Below are positions 55,478 to 64,000 of a stretch of DNA of 64,000 nucleotides, piece after piece. The notes beneath the pieces are model-generated. The model made no database searches and had not been told where the DNA came from. It saw only the letters and a program-made list of their open reading frames with translations. Position 1 is the stretch's first letter, and every line of letters starts with the position of its first letter. The position numbers and the translations under genes are program-made. The stretch comes from Comamonas sp. lk (GTDB taxonomy: Bacteria; Pseudomonadota; Gammaproteobacteria; Burkholderiales; Burkholderiaceae_C): assembly GCA_945925985.1 (NCBI GenBank), contig CAMELV010000001.1, positions 124,001 to 188,000 of the forward strand. The letters run 5' to 3'.

Positions 55478-57207
55478 GCCGCAGCATCGCCTACACCTCC
55501 AGCCCGCTGTTGACCAGCCGGGCACCGGTCTGGCGCAGCAAATTGATCGTGGCGATGATTGCCCTTGGCTTTGGTGTGCTGGCAGCGCGTGCCGTCTACA
55601 TCCAGGTGATTGAAAATGATTTTTTTAAGCACAAGGGGGTCGTGCGCTTCGGCCGCACGCTCGATCTGCCGGCCAACCGCGGCCGGGTGCTGGACCGCAA
55701 CGGCCTGATTTTGGCGTCCAGCGTCCAGGCACCCAGCATTTGGGCTGTGCCTGAAGACATCGAGCGTGACCCGGTTCGGCTCAAGCAACTCGCCACCTTG
55801 CTCGAGCTGCCCTTGGCCGAGCTGGACAAGCGACTGGCCAACGAGGACAAGGGCTTTGTCTGGCTCAAGCGACAGGTCGATCTCAGTGTGGCCAAGGAAG
55901 TCATGGCCCTGGGAATCAAGGGGATTCACCAGAGAGAGGAGTACAAACGCCAGTACCCCGAAGGCGAGGCCGCTTCCCATGTGGTGGGATTCACGAATGT
56001 TGAGGACATCGGTCAGGAAGGCATCGAGCTGGCTTTCAACAAGGACCTGGCCGGGCGTGCGGGCTCGCGCCGGGTGATCAAGGACGGCCGGGGCCGGGTG
56101 GTGGAGGCGGTTGGCGAGCAGGTGTCGCCGGTTGACGGGCGTGACCTGCAGCTCAGCATTGACAGCAAAGTGCAGTTCTTTGCTTACCAGAAACTGCGCG
56201 ACGCAGTGCTGCTTCACAAGGCCAAGGCTGGCAGCGTGGTGGTGCTCGATGTGCAGAGCGGCGAGGTTCTGGCGCTCGCCAACTACCCCAGCTATTCCCC
56301 GGCCTCGCGCCAAAACATGAGTGGTGAGCAACTGCGCAACCGGGCCTTGACCGACACCTTCGAGCCCGGCTCCACCATGAAACCTTTTGTCATCGGCTTG
56401 GCCCTGGAGAAAGGTCTCGTGACGTCGACGACCATGATTCAAACCGCGCCCGGACGGCTCAACATCGGCAACGCCACCATCAGCGATGCCCATCCGCACG
56501 GAATGCTGAGCGTCAATGAGGTGATCCAGAAATCGAGCAACGTCGGCACGGTCAAGATCGCGATGCAGATGCAGCCGCGCGACATGTGGACCCTGTTCAG
56601 CCAGGTCGGCCTTGGCCAAAAACCGCAATTGCCTTTCCCTGGCGCGGTCAGTGGCAAGCTGCGCGCGTATAAGACCTGGAAGCCGATTGAACAGGCCACC
56701 ATGAGTTACGGCTATGGCCTGTCCACCAGCCTGTTCCAGCTGGCGCACGCCTACAGCGTTTTTGGTCGAGACGGCGAACTGGTGCCCGTCACCATGCTCA
56801 AGACAACTCAGCCCGCCGCTGGCGTGCGGGTGATGGAGACAGGGCACGCCAATGCGGTGCGCAACATGCTGCACCTTGCCGCCGGACCGGGCGGCACAGC
56901 ACCCAAGGCGCAGACCATGGGCTACTCGGTGGGCGGCAAGACCGGCACCGCACACAAGGTTGAGGGTCGCGGTTACGCCGATAAAAAATACCGCGGCTTC
57001 TTTGTCGGCCTGGCGCCGATCGACAAACCACGCATTGTGGTGGCCGTGATGATTGACGAGCCCACGGCTGGCAAGTACTTTGGCGGTGATGTGGCCGCGC
57101 CGGTGTTCAGCGAAACCGTGCAGCAGACGCTGCGGCTGCTGGGCATCCAGCCCGACATGAACGTCAAGCCACAGATCGTGGCCCAAGCTGAGCCGGAAAG
57201 CTTCTGA
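55474..57207 (+). CDS. ftsI: Septal peptidoglycan transpeptidase FtsI (PBP3)
   Basis: 577-aa class B penicillin-binding protein: N-terminal membrane anchor (about residues 23-43), a dimerisation/non-penicillin-binding domain starting RGRVLDRNGLILA, and a transpeptidase domain with SxxK STMK (Ser300), SxN KSSNVG and KTG GGKTGTAHK. It makes septal crosslinks with FtsW. The stop shares a base with the murE start. Confidence 0.96.
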   Translation: MSRSIAYTSSPLLTSRAPVWRSKLIVAMIALGFGVLAARAVYIQVIENDFFKHKGVVRFGRTLDLPANRGRVLDRNGLILASSVQAPSIWAVPEDIERDPVRLKQLATLLELPLAELDKRLANEDKGFVWLKRQVDLSVAKEVMALGIKGIHQREEYKRQYPEGEAASHVVGFTNVEDIGQEGIELAFNKDLAGRAGSRRVIKDGRGRVVEAVGEQVSPVDGRDLQLSIDSKVQFFAYQKLRDAVLLHKAKAGSVVVLDVQSGEVLALANYPSYSPASRQNMSGEQLRNRALTDTFEPGSTMKPFVIGLALEKGLVTSTTMIQTAPGRLNIGNATISDAHPHGMLSVNEVIQKSSNVGTVKIAMQMQPRDMWTLFSQVGLGQKPQLPFPGAVSGKLRAYKTWKPIEQATMSYGYGLSTSLFQLAHAYSVFGRDGELVPVTMLKTTQPAAGVRVMETGHANAVRNMLHLAAGPGGTAPKAQTMGYSVGGKTGTAHKVEGRGYADKKYRGFFVGLAPIDKPRIVVAVMIDEPTAGKYFGGDVAAPVFSETVQQTLRLLGIQPDMNVKPQIVAQAEPESF

Positions 57208-58727
57208 TGCAGTTGCTGCAATCGCCCGCTGAAGCCGCCCGTTGGTTGCGTGCGCGCGTGGGCGGCACCCTGTGTACCGACAGCCGGCGGGTGCGGGCGG
57301 GTGATGGTTTCATCGCCTGGCCCGGTGCCGCCAGCGATGCCCGCCGCTACGTGCCCGAGGTGCTGGCGCGCGGCGCGGCGGCCTGCCTGGTGGAGTGGCA
57401 GGGGGTAGAGGCCTTTGGCTTTGACGACGCCAGGGTGGCCGCGTGCACCACACTCAAGGCCAACAGCGGGCCGATTGCCGCAACCTATTTTGGCGAACCT
57501 TCTCAGCAGCTGGCCGTGCTGGCTGTGACCGGCACCAATGGCAAGACCTCCACCGCCTGGTGGTTGGCGCAAGCGCTGTCAAATTTAAAGCAAACTAAGC
57601 CCATCCCATGTGGCTTGATCGGTACCTTGGGTGTGGGTCGAGTGCCAGTGCCAGGGGTTGCGACTGCGTCTGACCGCATCGTCGCTACCGGCCTGACCAC
57701 GCCCGACCCCGTGCTGCTGCAGCAAACCCTGCGCCACTTTGTCGACGCGGGGCTACAGGCCTGTGCCATTGAGGCCTCGTCCATCGGACTGGCCGAGCAG
57801 CGACTGGCCGGTACCCAGGTGCATACCGCCATCTTCACCAACTTCACCCAGGATCACCTGGACTACCACGGCAGCATGGCCGCTTACTGGGACGCCAAGG
57901 CCGCCCTGTTTCGCTGGCCTGGGCTGAGGGCGGCGGTGGTCAACATCGACGATCCCAAGGGCGCAGCATTGGCGACTCAGCTGGGCGGACAGGGCCTGGC
58001 GCTCTGGACCGTGTCCTGCACCGGGCCGGCCCGCCTTTGCGCCCAAGCCATAGAGCAGGGCCCGCAGGGCCTGTGTTTCACAGTCTGCGAGGGTGAGGTC
58101 CAGCATCGGCTGGCCACCGCGTTGATCGGCCACTACAACGTGGCCAACCTGCTCGGTGTGATGGCAACCCTACGCGCTTTGGGCGTGACCTTGAGCGATG
58201 TGGTGGCAAGCTGTGCCAACCTCAGCCCGGTGCCGGGCCGAATGGAGTGCCTGAGCGCGCCGGGCCAGCCATTGGCGGTGGTGGACTACGCCCACACCCC
58301 GGATGCCTTGGCCAAGGCTTTGCTGGCCCTGCGCCCTTTGGCCCAGGCTCGGAATGGGCGCCTGTGGTGCCTGTTTGGCTGTGGCGGTGACCGCGACATC
58401 AGCAAACGCCCGCTCATGGGGGCCATGGCAGCTGCCCATGCCGACCGTGTTGTGCTGACCAGCGACAACCCGCGCAGCGAGTCGCCCCGGGCCATCCTGG
58501 CGCAGATTCTGCCCGCGCTTAGCGCCCAGACCGGGGTGGTGGTCGAGCCTGATCGGTCGCTGGCGATCAGGCACGCGCTGGCCTTGGCAGCGCCCCGGGA
58601 TGTGGTGCTGATTGCTGGCAAAGGGCATGAAGATTACCAGGAGGTGGCTGGGCAGCGGCTGCCGTTCTCCGATGCCGCAGAGGTACGCGCCGCATGGCTG
58701 CAGGCCGAGGCAGGAGTCGCGGCATGA
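57207..58727 (+). CDS. murE: UDP-MurNAc-L-Ala-D-Glu:meso-DAP ligase MurE
   Basis: 506-aa ATP-dependent Mur ligase adding meso-diaminopimelate. ATP loop [29 protein letters not shown] and the DAP-recognition-type motif DNPRSE are present (DNPR indicates DAP rather than Lys). It overlaps both neighbours (TGATG with ftsI, ATGA with murF). Confidence 0.95.
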   Translation: MQLLQSPAEAARWLRARVGGTLCTDSRRVRAGDGFIAWPGAASDARRYVPEVLARGAAACLVEWQGVEAFGFDDARVAACTTLKANSGPIAATYFGEPSQQLAVLAVTGTNGKTSTAWWLAQALSNLKQTKPIPCGLIGTLGVGRVPVPGVATASDRIVATGLTTPDPVLLQQTLRHFVDAGLQACAIEASSIGLAEQRLAGTQVHTAIFTNFTQDHLDYHGSMAAYWDAKAALFRWPGLRAAVVNIDDPKGAALATQLGGQGLALWTVSCTGPARLCAQAIEQGPQGLCFTVCEGEVQHRLATALIGHYNVANLLGVMATLRALGVTLSDVVASCANLSPVPGRMECLSAPGQPLAVVDYAHTPDALAKALLALRPLAQARNGRLWCLFGCGGDRDISKRPLMGAMAAAHADRVVLTSDNPRSESPRAILAQILPALSAQTGVVVEPDRSLAIRHALALAAPRDVVLIAGKGHEDYQEVAGQRLPFSDAAEVRAAWLQAEAGVAA

Positions 58728-60157
58728 GCGCCATGTTCAGCCTGGCACAAGCTCTGGCCTGGCTGCCTGGTGCCCGATTGGCCGGCGACGGCGCCGTGTC
58801 GGTGCAGCGCGTGCACACCGACACCCGCAGCCTCCAGCCCGGTGACTTGTTTGTGGCACTGCGGGGCGAGCGCTTTGACGCCCACGACTTTTTGGCCCAG
58901 GCGCATGCCAGCGGCGCGGTGGCGGCGCTGTGTGAATTTGGCGCGGCGGATCGGCTGGCAGCGGCTGGCTTGCCTGGGCTTCTGGTGCCTGACACCCGGC
59001 TGGCACTGGCGGCGCTGGCCAGCGCCTGGCGCGCGCAGTTCAGTTTGCCCTTGATCGCGGTGACCGGCAGCAACGGCAAGACCACGGTCACGCAGATGAT
59101 TGCCGCCATTCTGCGCGCCTGGAAGCCGCAGGCCCATCTGGCCACCCAGGGCAACCTTAACAATGACATTGGCGTGCCGCTGACGCTGCTGCGCCTTCGC
59201 GCGCAGCATGAGGTGGCCGTGCTGGAACTGGGCATGAACCACCCCGGCGAGATCGCCGCGTTGGCAGCGCTGGTCCGGCCCACGGTCGCGCTGGTCAACA
59301 ACGCCCAGCGCGAACACCTCGAGTTCATGGCCACGGTGGCGGCGGTGGCCCAGGAAAACGGTTCAGTCATCAGCGCCCTGCCGACCGACGGTGTGGCGGT
59401 GTTCCCGGCGCATGACACCTACAGCCCGCTGTGGACCGGCCTGGCCGGGGCGCGGTCAGTGCTGCGCTTTGCCGGTCATGTTGCCGGTGAAGGCACCAGC
59501 CCGGCTGCCGAAGTGCGCTGCACCGGCGCGCAGTGGTCAGGTGCGGCCTGGCAGGTGTCGGTTCACACGCCCGCCGGGCCATTGCAATACCCGTTAAACA
59601 TTGCCGGCCGCCATAACGTGACCAATTCATTGGCTGCCGTGGCCTGCGCCGTCGCGGCCGGGGTGCCGCTGGCGGCCATGGCGCAGGGCCTGGCCGCTTT
59701 CGAGCCTGTCAAAGGTCGCTCGCGGGCTCGGCAACTCAGCGTCGCCGGTCGCGCGGTGACGCTGGTGGACGACAGCTACAACGCCAACCCGGACTCGGTG
59801 CAGGCCGCCATTGAGGTGCTGGCCGCGCTGCCGTCGCCACGCATTTTGGTGCTGGGCGACATGGGTGAGGTCGGCGACCAGGGGCCGCTGTTCCATGCCC
59901 AGGCCGGCGCCCTGGCGCAGCAGCTCGGCATTGAGCAGGTGTTCACGCTGGGCGCCCTGGCGCGTCACACCGCAGCCAGCGTCAGTACAGCCCGGCATTT
60001 CGATGACATGGCCACCCTGCAGGCCGCCGTATTGGCCGAATTGCCCCGCCTGGGCAGCTTGTTGGTCAAAGGCGCTCGTTTCATGAAGATGGAGCAGGTG
60101 ATCGTGGCCCTTGAAGCCTCAGTGCAACCCCAGGAGGCAGCGCACCGTGCGGTCTAG
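58724..60157 (+). CDS. murF: UDP-MurNAc-tripeptide:D-Ala-D-Ala ligase MurF
   Basis: 477-aa Mur ligase that adds D-Ala-D-Ala. ATP loop VTGSNGKTTVTQMI, LNNDIGVPLTLL, ELGMNHPGEI and DDSYNANPDSVQAA are the family marks. ATG 58724 overlaps the murE stop. Confidence 0.95.
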   Translation: MSAMFSLAQALAWLPGARLAGDGAVSVQRVHTDTRSLQPGDLFVALRGERFDAHDFLAQAHASGAVAALCEFGAADRLAAAGLPGLLVPDTRLALAALASAWRAQFSLPLIAVTGSNGKTTVTQMIAAILRAWKPQAHLATQGNLNNDIGVPLTLLRLRAQHEVAVLELGMNHPGEIAALAALVRPTVALVNNAQREHLEFMATVAAVAQENGSVISALPTDGVAVFPAHDTYSPLWTGLAGARSVLRFAGHVAGEGTSPAAEVRCTGAQWSGAAWQVSVHTPAGPLQYPLNIAGRHNVTNSLAAVACAVAAGVPLAAMAQGLAAFEPVKGRSRARQLSVAGRAVTLVDDSYNANPDSVQAAIEVLAALPSPRILVLGDMGEVGDQGPLFHAQAGALAQQLGIEQVFTLGALARHTAASVSTARHFDDMATLQAAVLAELPRLGSLLVKGARFMKMEQVIVALEASVQPQEAAHRAV

Positions 60158-60178
60158 CCCCGTAACCAGGACCCTGTC

Positions 60179-61357
60179 ATGCTGCTAAGCCTGGCCCAGT
60201 GGCTGCAGTCGCTCTCGCCCGAGTTCGGCTTTTTCCGGGTGTTCCAATACCTGACCTTTCGCGCCGTCATGGCGGCCCTGACCGCCTTGCTGATGGGCTT
60301 GGCGGCGGGGCCCTGGGTGATCCGCCGTCTGACCGCGCTCAAGATCGGCCAGCCGATCCGGGGTTACGGTGTGGCGTCCCACCTGAGCAAAAGCGGCACG
60401 CCGACCATGGGCGGCGTGTTGATTTTGCTGTGCATCGCGGTCTCGACCCTGCTCTGGTTCGACCTGAGCAACCGCTTCGTTTGGATCGTCCTGCTGGTCA
60501 CGCTGGGCTTTGGCGCCATTGGCTGGGCCGACGACTGGCGCAAGGTGGTGCACAAGGACCCAGAGGGCATGCGTTCGCGTGACAAGTACCTGTGGCAGTC
60601 TGTGATCGGCCTGGTGGCGGCGCTGTACCTGGTGTTCAGCATCTCGGAGAACTCCAACCTGCGGGTGCTTGAGTTGTTTTTTAGGTGGGTTCAGTCAGGC
60701 TTTGACATGGATCTGCCGCCCAAGGCCGGCCTGCTGCTGCCGTTTTTCAAGGAAATCAGCTATCCCCTGGGGGTATTGGGCTTTGTTGTCCTGACCTATT
60801 TGGTCATTGTCGGCTCTAGCAACGCCGTCAACCTGACCGACGGGCTGGATGGCCTGGCCATCATGCCGGTGGTGATGGTGGGCTCGGCGCTGGGGGTGTT
60901 CGCTTACGTGACCGGTAGCGCGGTCTACTCTAAGTACCTGTTCTTCCCGCACATTCCGGGCGCGGGCGAACTGCTGATCTTCTGCGCCGCCATGGCTGGC
61001 GCCGGGCTGGCGTTTTTGTGGTTCAACACCCACCCGGCCCAGGTCTTTATGGGTGATGTCGGCGCCCTGGCGCTGGGCGCGGCGCTGGGCACGATTGCGG
61101 TCATCGTGCGCCAGGAGATCGTGCTGGCCATCATGGGCGGCATATTTGTGGTCGAGGCCCTGTCGGTGATGCTGCAAGTGAGCTACTTCAAGTACACCCG
61201 GCGCAAGTACGGCGAGGGTCGGCGCATTCTGAAGATGGCGCCGCTGCACCACCATTTTGAGAAAAGCGGCTGGAAAGAAACGCAGGTGGTGGTGCGCTTC
61301 TGGATCATCACCATGCTGCTGTGTCTGGTGGGCCTGTCCACCTTGAAGCTGAGGTAA
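60179..61357 (+). CDS. mraY: Phospho-MurNAc-pentapeptide translocase MraY
   Basis: 392-aa integral membrane enzyme that makes lipid I on undecaprenyl phosphate. Ten helices are expected. [10 protein letters not shown], the catalytic-region Asp pair in [32 protein letters not shown] and [12 protein letters not shown] are all present. Confidence 0.96.
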   Translation: MLLSLAQWLQSLSPEFGFFRVFQYLTFRAVMAALTALLMGLAAGPWVIRRLTALKIGQPIRGYGVASHLSKSGTPTMGGVLILLCIAVSTLLWFDLSNRFVWIVLLVTLGFGAIGWADDWRKVVHKDPEGMRSRDKYLWQSVIGLVAALYLVFSISENSNLRVLELFFRWVQSGFDMDLPPKAGLLLPFFKEISYPLGVLGFVVLTYLVIVGSSNAVNLTDGLDGLAIMPVVMVGSALGVFAYVTGSAVYSKYLFFPHIPGAGELLIFCAAMAGAGLAFLWFNTHPAQVFMGDVGALALGAALGTIAVIVRQEIVLAIMGGIFVVEALSVMLQVSYFKYTRRKYGEGRRILKMAPLHHHFEKSGWKETQVVVRFWIITMLLCLVGLSTLKLR

Positions 61358-61360
61358 GCG

Positions 61361-62881
61361 GTGCTGCAACTGAAAGACCAACATGTGCTGATCCTGGGCC
61401 TGGGTGCGTCCGGCCTGGCGATGGCGCGTTGGTGCGCACAGGCGGGCGCGCAGTTGACCGTGGCCGACACCCGGCCTGAGCCGCCGGGGCTGGCCGCGCT
61501 GCAGCAGGAGTGGCCGGGCGTGCGCTTTGTCAGCGGCCCGCTGAGCGCCGACTTGGTAACGGGTACCCCGGTGCGTGCAGTGTTGCGCAGCCCAGGCCTG
61601 TCGCCGGCTGACGCTGCTCCTGTTTTAGAAGCAGCTAAGGCAAGCGGGCTGTGGCTTGGCGGCGAATTAGACCTATTTTCTCAGGCGCTGGCTAGCCTTC
61701 GGGCTGAGCGAGGCTATGCGCCCCAGGTGTTGGCCGTGACCGGCACCAACGGCAAGACCACCGTGACCGCCTTGACCGGGCAACTGGTGGCCCGGGCTGG
61801 CAAAACAGTGGCGGTGGCGGGCAACATCGGGCCGACGCTTTTGGACACACTGGGCCAGCATCTGGCCGCCGACAGCCTGCCCGAGGTTTGGGTGCTGGAG
61901 CTCTCCAGCTTTCAATTAGACGGTGTCACGGGATTTGAACCCACCGCCGCCGTGGTGCTGAACCTGAGCCAAGACCACCTGGACTGGCATGGCAGCATGG
62001 CCGCCTACGCCGGCGCCAAGGCCCGGGTGTTTGGCCAACAGGCCTTGATGGTCCTCAACCGCGACGACCCGCTGGTGATGGCCCTGTTGCCCGAACCGAG
62101 CCGGGCCCGGCTGCAGCGCCCGCAGTGGCGCGAGCACATCACCTTTGGTGGCGACCTGCCGCAGCGCCCGGGTGACTTCGGTATCGAAGCGGTCAATGGC
62201 ATGGTCTGGTTGGTGCGCGCGCTGGAGGCCGACGAGACCCTCAAGCCGCGTAAAGGCGAAGCGCTGGAGCTGCACCTGCAACGGCTGATGCCAGCCGACG
62301 CCCTTCGCATCCGTGGCCTGCACAACGCCTTGAATGCCCTGGCCGCCTTGGCATTAAGCCAGGCCGCCGGCTGTGCCTTGGGTCCGTTGTTGTATGGGCT
62401 GCGCGAGTACCGTGGCGAGCCGCACCGGGTAGAGGCAGTCGCCGTCGTGCAAGAGGTGACGTATTTTGACGACAGCAAGGGCACCAATGTCGGCGCCACA
62501 GTGGCTGCCTTGAACGGCCTGGGTCAGGAGCAGCGCCTGATTGCGATTCTGGGCGGCGTCGGCAAGGGGCAGGACTTTGCCCCGCTGGCCGAGCCCGTGG
62601 CCCGTCATGCGCGCGCGGTGGTCTTGATCGGTCGCGATGCGCCGCTGATCCATGCGGCCCTGGCGCAGTCCGGCGTGCCCTTGTTTGAGGCCAGTTCCAT
62701 GGGCGATGCAGTCGCTCGTGCGGCTGGCTTGGCCCATGCCGGAGACGCGGTCCTGATGTCGCCGGCCTGCGCCAGCTTTGACATGTTCGACAACTACGAG
62801 CACCGGGGCCATGCCTTTGCCGCGGCCGTGCAGGCACTGGCCGACGAGGTTGGTGTGATGAGCTTGGGGGCTGCTGCATGA
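61361..62881 (+). CDS. murD: UDP-MurNAc-L-Ala:D-Glu ligase MurD
   Basis: 506-aa Mur ligase adding D-glutamate. The start is GTG 61361, three bases after mraY. N-terminal Rossmann [19 protein letters not shown] loop [26 protein letters not shown] and [17 protein letters not shown] are clear. Codons around 61614-61680 are AT-richer than the rest. The stop overlaps ftsW (ATGA). Confidence 0.95.
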   Translation: MLQLKDQHVLILGLGASGLAMARWCAQAGAQLTVADTRPEPPGLAALQQEWPGVRFVSGPLSADLVTGTPVRAVLRSPGLSPADAAPVLEAAKASGLWLGGELDLFSQALASLRAERGYAPQVLAVTGTNGKTTVTALTGQLVARAGKTVAVAGNIGPTLLDTLGQHLAADSLPEVWVLELSSFQLDGVTGFEPTAAVVLNLSQDHLDWHGSMAAYAGAKARVFGQQALMVLNRDDPLVMALLPEPSRARLQRPQWREHITFGGDLPQRPGDFGIEAVNGMVWLVRALEADETLKPRKGEALELHLQRLMPADALRIRGLHNALNALAALALSQAAGCALGPLLYGLREYRGEPHRVEAVAVVQEVTYFDDSKGTNVGATVAALNGLGQEQRLIAILGGVGKGQDFAPLAEPVARHARAVVLIGRDAPLIHAALAQSGVPLFEASSMGDAVARAAGLAHAGDAVLMSPACASFDMFDNYEHRGHAFAAAVQALADEVGVMSLGAAA

Positions 62882-64000
62882 GCGCGCAGACGGGTCTGCT
62901 GCAAGGTTGGATTGGCGGGTTGCGCAAACCGGCGGCTGATGTGCTGCCCGTGCGCCTGAGCGGCACGCGCCGCATGGATACGGTCAACCTGCCCAGCACG
63001 GTGAGCGGTGTCGACCAGGCCCTGGTCTGGGTCACGGTGACCCTCATGCTGTGGGGCTTGGTGATGGTGTACTCGGCCTCGATTGCCATGCCGGATAGCC
63101 CGCGTTTTGCCCGCTACACGCACAGCTATTTCTTGACCCGCCACGTGATGTGGCTGTCGCTGGGCGCCATCGCCGCCTTGGTGGCGTTCCAGGTGCCAGT
63201 GGCGCGCTGGGAAACGTCGGCGCGCTGGCTGTTCGTGGCCTCACTGGTGCTGCTGGTGTTGGTGTTGATACCCAATGTCGGCAAAGTGGTCAATGGTGCG
63301 CGGCGCTGGATCGCGCTCGGGCCGATCGGCTTTCAGCCGTCTGAGCTGGCCAAATTCGCCGTGCTGCTGTATGCGGCCGACTATATGGTGCGCAAGATGG
63401 AAGTGAAAGACCGCTTCCTGCGCCATGTGACACCTATGGGGGCTGCGGTCGCGCTGGTCGGGGTGCTGTTGCTGGCTGAGCCCGACATGGGGGCCTTCAT
63501 GGTGATCGCCGTGATTGCCATGGGCATCTTGTTCCTGGGTGGCGTCAATGCCCGCATGTTCTTTGTGATCGCTTTTGGGCTGCTGGTGGCCTTTGGCCTG
63601 ATGATCGCCGTGAGCGATTGGCGGGCCGAACGCATCTTTGCCTACCTGGACCCGTGGAGTCAGAAAAATGCCCTGGCCAAGGGCTTTCAGCTGACGCATT
63701 CGTTGATTGCCATTGGTCGTGGCGAGATCTTTGGCGTGGGACTGGGCGGCAGCGTCGAGAAATTGCATTGGCTGCCAGAGGCGCATACCGACTTTCTGTT
63801 GGCGGTGATTGGCGAAGAGTTCGGCCTGGTGGGGGTGCTGTGCGTGCTTGGCCTGTTTTTGTGGCTGACCAGGCGCATCATGCACATCGGTCGCCAGTCG
63901 ATCGCGCTGGACCGGGTGTTTGCCGGGTTGGTGGCCCAGGGTGTGGGAATCTGGGTGGGCTTCCAGTCCTTCATCAATATGGGGGTGAACCTGGGTGCTC
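62878..64000 (+). CDS. ftsW: Septal peptidoglycan glycosyltransferase FtsW, 3'-truncated
   Basis: SEDS-family polymerase of septal glycan strands. ATG 62878 overlaps the murD stop. The frame is open to the window end (374 codons seen). Typical parts are [42 protein letters not shown], the [25 protein letters not shown] block and NMGVNLG at the edge. Only the last helix and tail are missing. Confidence 0.95.
   Translation, partial: MSAQTGLLQGWIGGLRKPAADVLPVRLSGTRRMDTVNLPSTVSGVDQALVWVTVTLMLWGLVMVYSASIAMPDSPRFARYTHSYFLTRHVMWLSLGAIAALVAFQVPVARWETSARWLFVASLVLLVLVLIPNVGKVVNGARRWIALGPIGFQPSELAKFAVLLYAADYMVRKMEVKDRFLRHVTPMGAAVALVGVLLLAEPDMGAFMVIAVIAMGILFLGGVNARMFFVIAFGLLVAFGLMIAVSDWRAERIFAYLDPWSQKNALAKGFQLTHSLIAIGRGEIFGVGLGGSVEKLHWLPEAHTDFLLAVIGEEFGLVGVLCVLGLFLWLTRRIMHIGRQSIALDRVFAGLVAQGVGIWVGFQSFINMGVNLGA

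Noticed and set aside
57578..57615. Further copy of the dispersed repeat in murE
   Set aside because: Only TCAAAT and a few scattered bases agree in either orientation.
61614..61680. Further copy of the dispersed repeat in murD
   Set aside because: Only about half of the first 33 bases match and similarity then stops; AT-rich codons alone are not enough.

Overview
The window is a chromosomal segment of a phototrophic betaproteobacterium. Gene content and order (acsF-puhE-crtI-crtB, crtADC, pufBALMC, bchZYXC, crtF, crtE, bchODI) resemble Rubrivivax/Rhodoferax-type members of the Burkholderiales. A conventional beta-proteobacterial mraZ-to-ftsW division and cell-wall cluster and the GC-rich coding bias fit the same assignment. 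The genus is an inference.

Layout. (1) 1-20.1 kb is a photosynthesis gene cluster. On the + strand lie acsF (truncated by the window edge), puhE, crtI, crtB, a 65-aa membrane ORF, a DUF2269 membrane protein and an SDR. They converge with a long - strand series crtE-crtF-bchC-bchX-bchY-bchZ-pufB-orf74-pufA-pufL-pufM-pufC, then a terminator, then crtA-crtD-crtC. Most of these - strand genes overlap or nearly touch. TGT-N12-ACA (PpsR/CrtJ-type) sites precede crtE and bchC. (2) 20.1-20.6 kb holds a decayed group II intron. (3) 20.6-27.8 kb carries an AT-richer phytase-like secreted protein, bchO, bchD, bchI, a light-dependent protochlorophyllide oxidoreductase (LPOR) and a translationally coupled alpha/beta hydrolase. 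(4) 28-35.9 kb has a DnaJ-like protein, an isoprenylcysteine-methyltransferase-like protein, a MetE-like protein, a TRAP transporter and an N-acyl-D-amino-acid deacylase. (5) 35.8-46.2 kb is a sugar / sugar-acid module: ABC transporter, SDR, aldose epimerase and BASS transporter on the - strand, and a DapA-like aldolase, an IlvD/EDD dehydratase and a GntR regulator on the + strand, divided by an operator-rich divergent region. (6) 46.2-53.5 kb has an RlmI-like methyltransferase, a COG0523 GTPase, a DksA-like protein, a STAS protein and hslVU. (7) 53.7-64 kb is mraZ-rsmH-ftsL-ftsI-murE-murF-mraY-murD-ftsW (ftsW cut by the window end).

How it works together. The first 28 kb encodes late bacteriochlorophyll a synthesis (Mg chelatase subunits BchI/BchD, oxygen-dependent cyclase AcsF, LPOR, chlorin reductase BchXYZ, BchC), spheroidene-type carotenoid synthesis (CrtE, B, I, C, D, F, A) and the reaction centre/LH1 core. 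AcsF with an LPOR suggests a pigment pathway that can run in air.

Main points for follow-up: the cyanobacterial-looking LPOR coupled to a hydrolase; a 74-aa single-span protein with a strong Shine-Dalgarno between pufB and pufA; crtC, which has no ordinary start near its conserved N-terminus and overlaps crtD by about 350 bp; a dispersed ~50-bp repeat read in the same frame inside two unrelated genes; the intron remnant; and four 10-bp-phased MraZ boxes.
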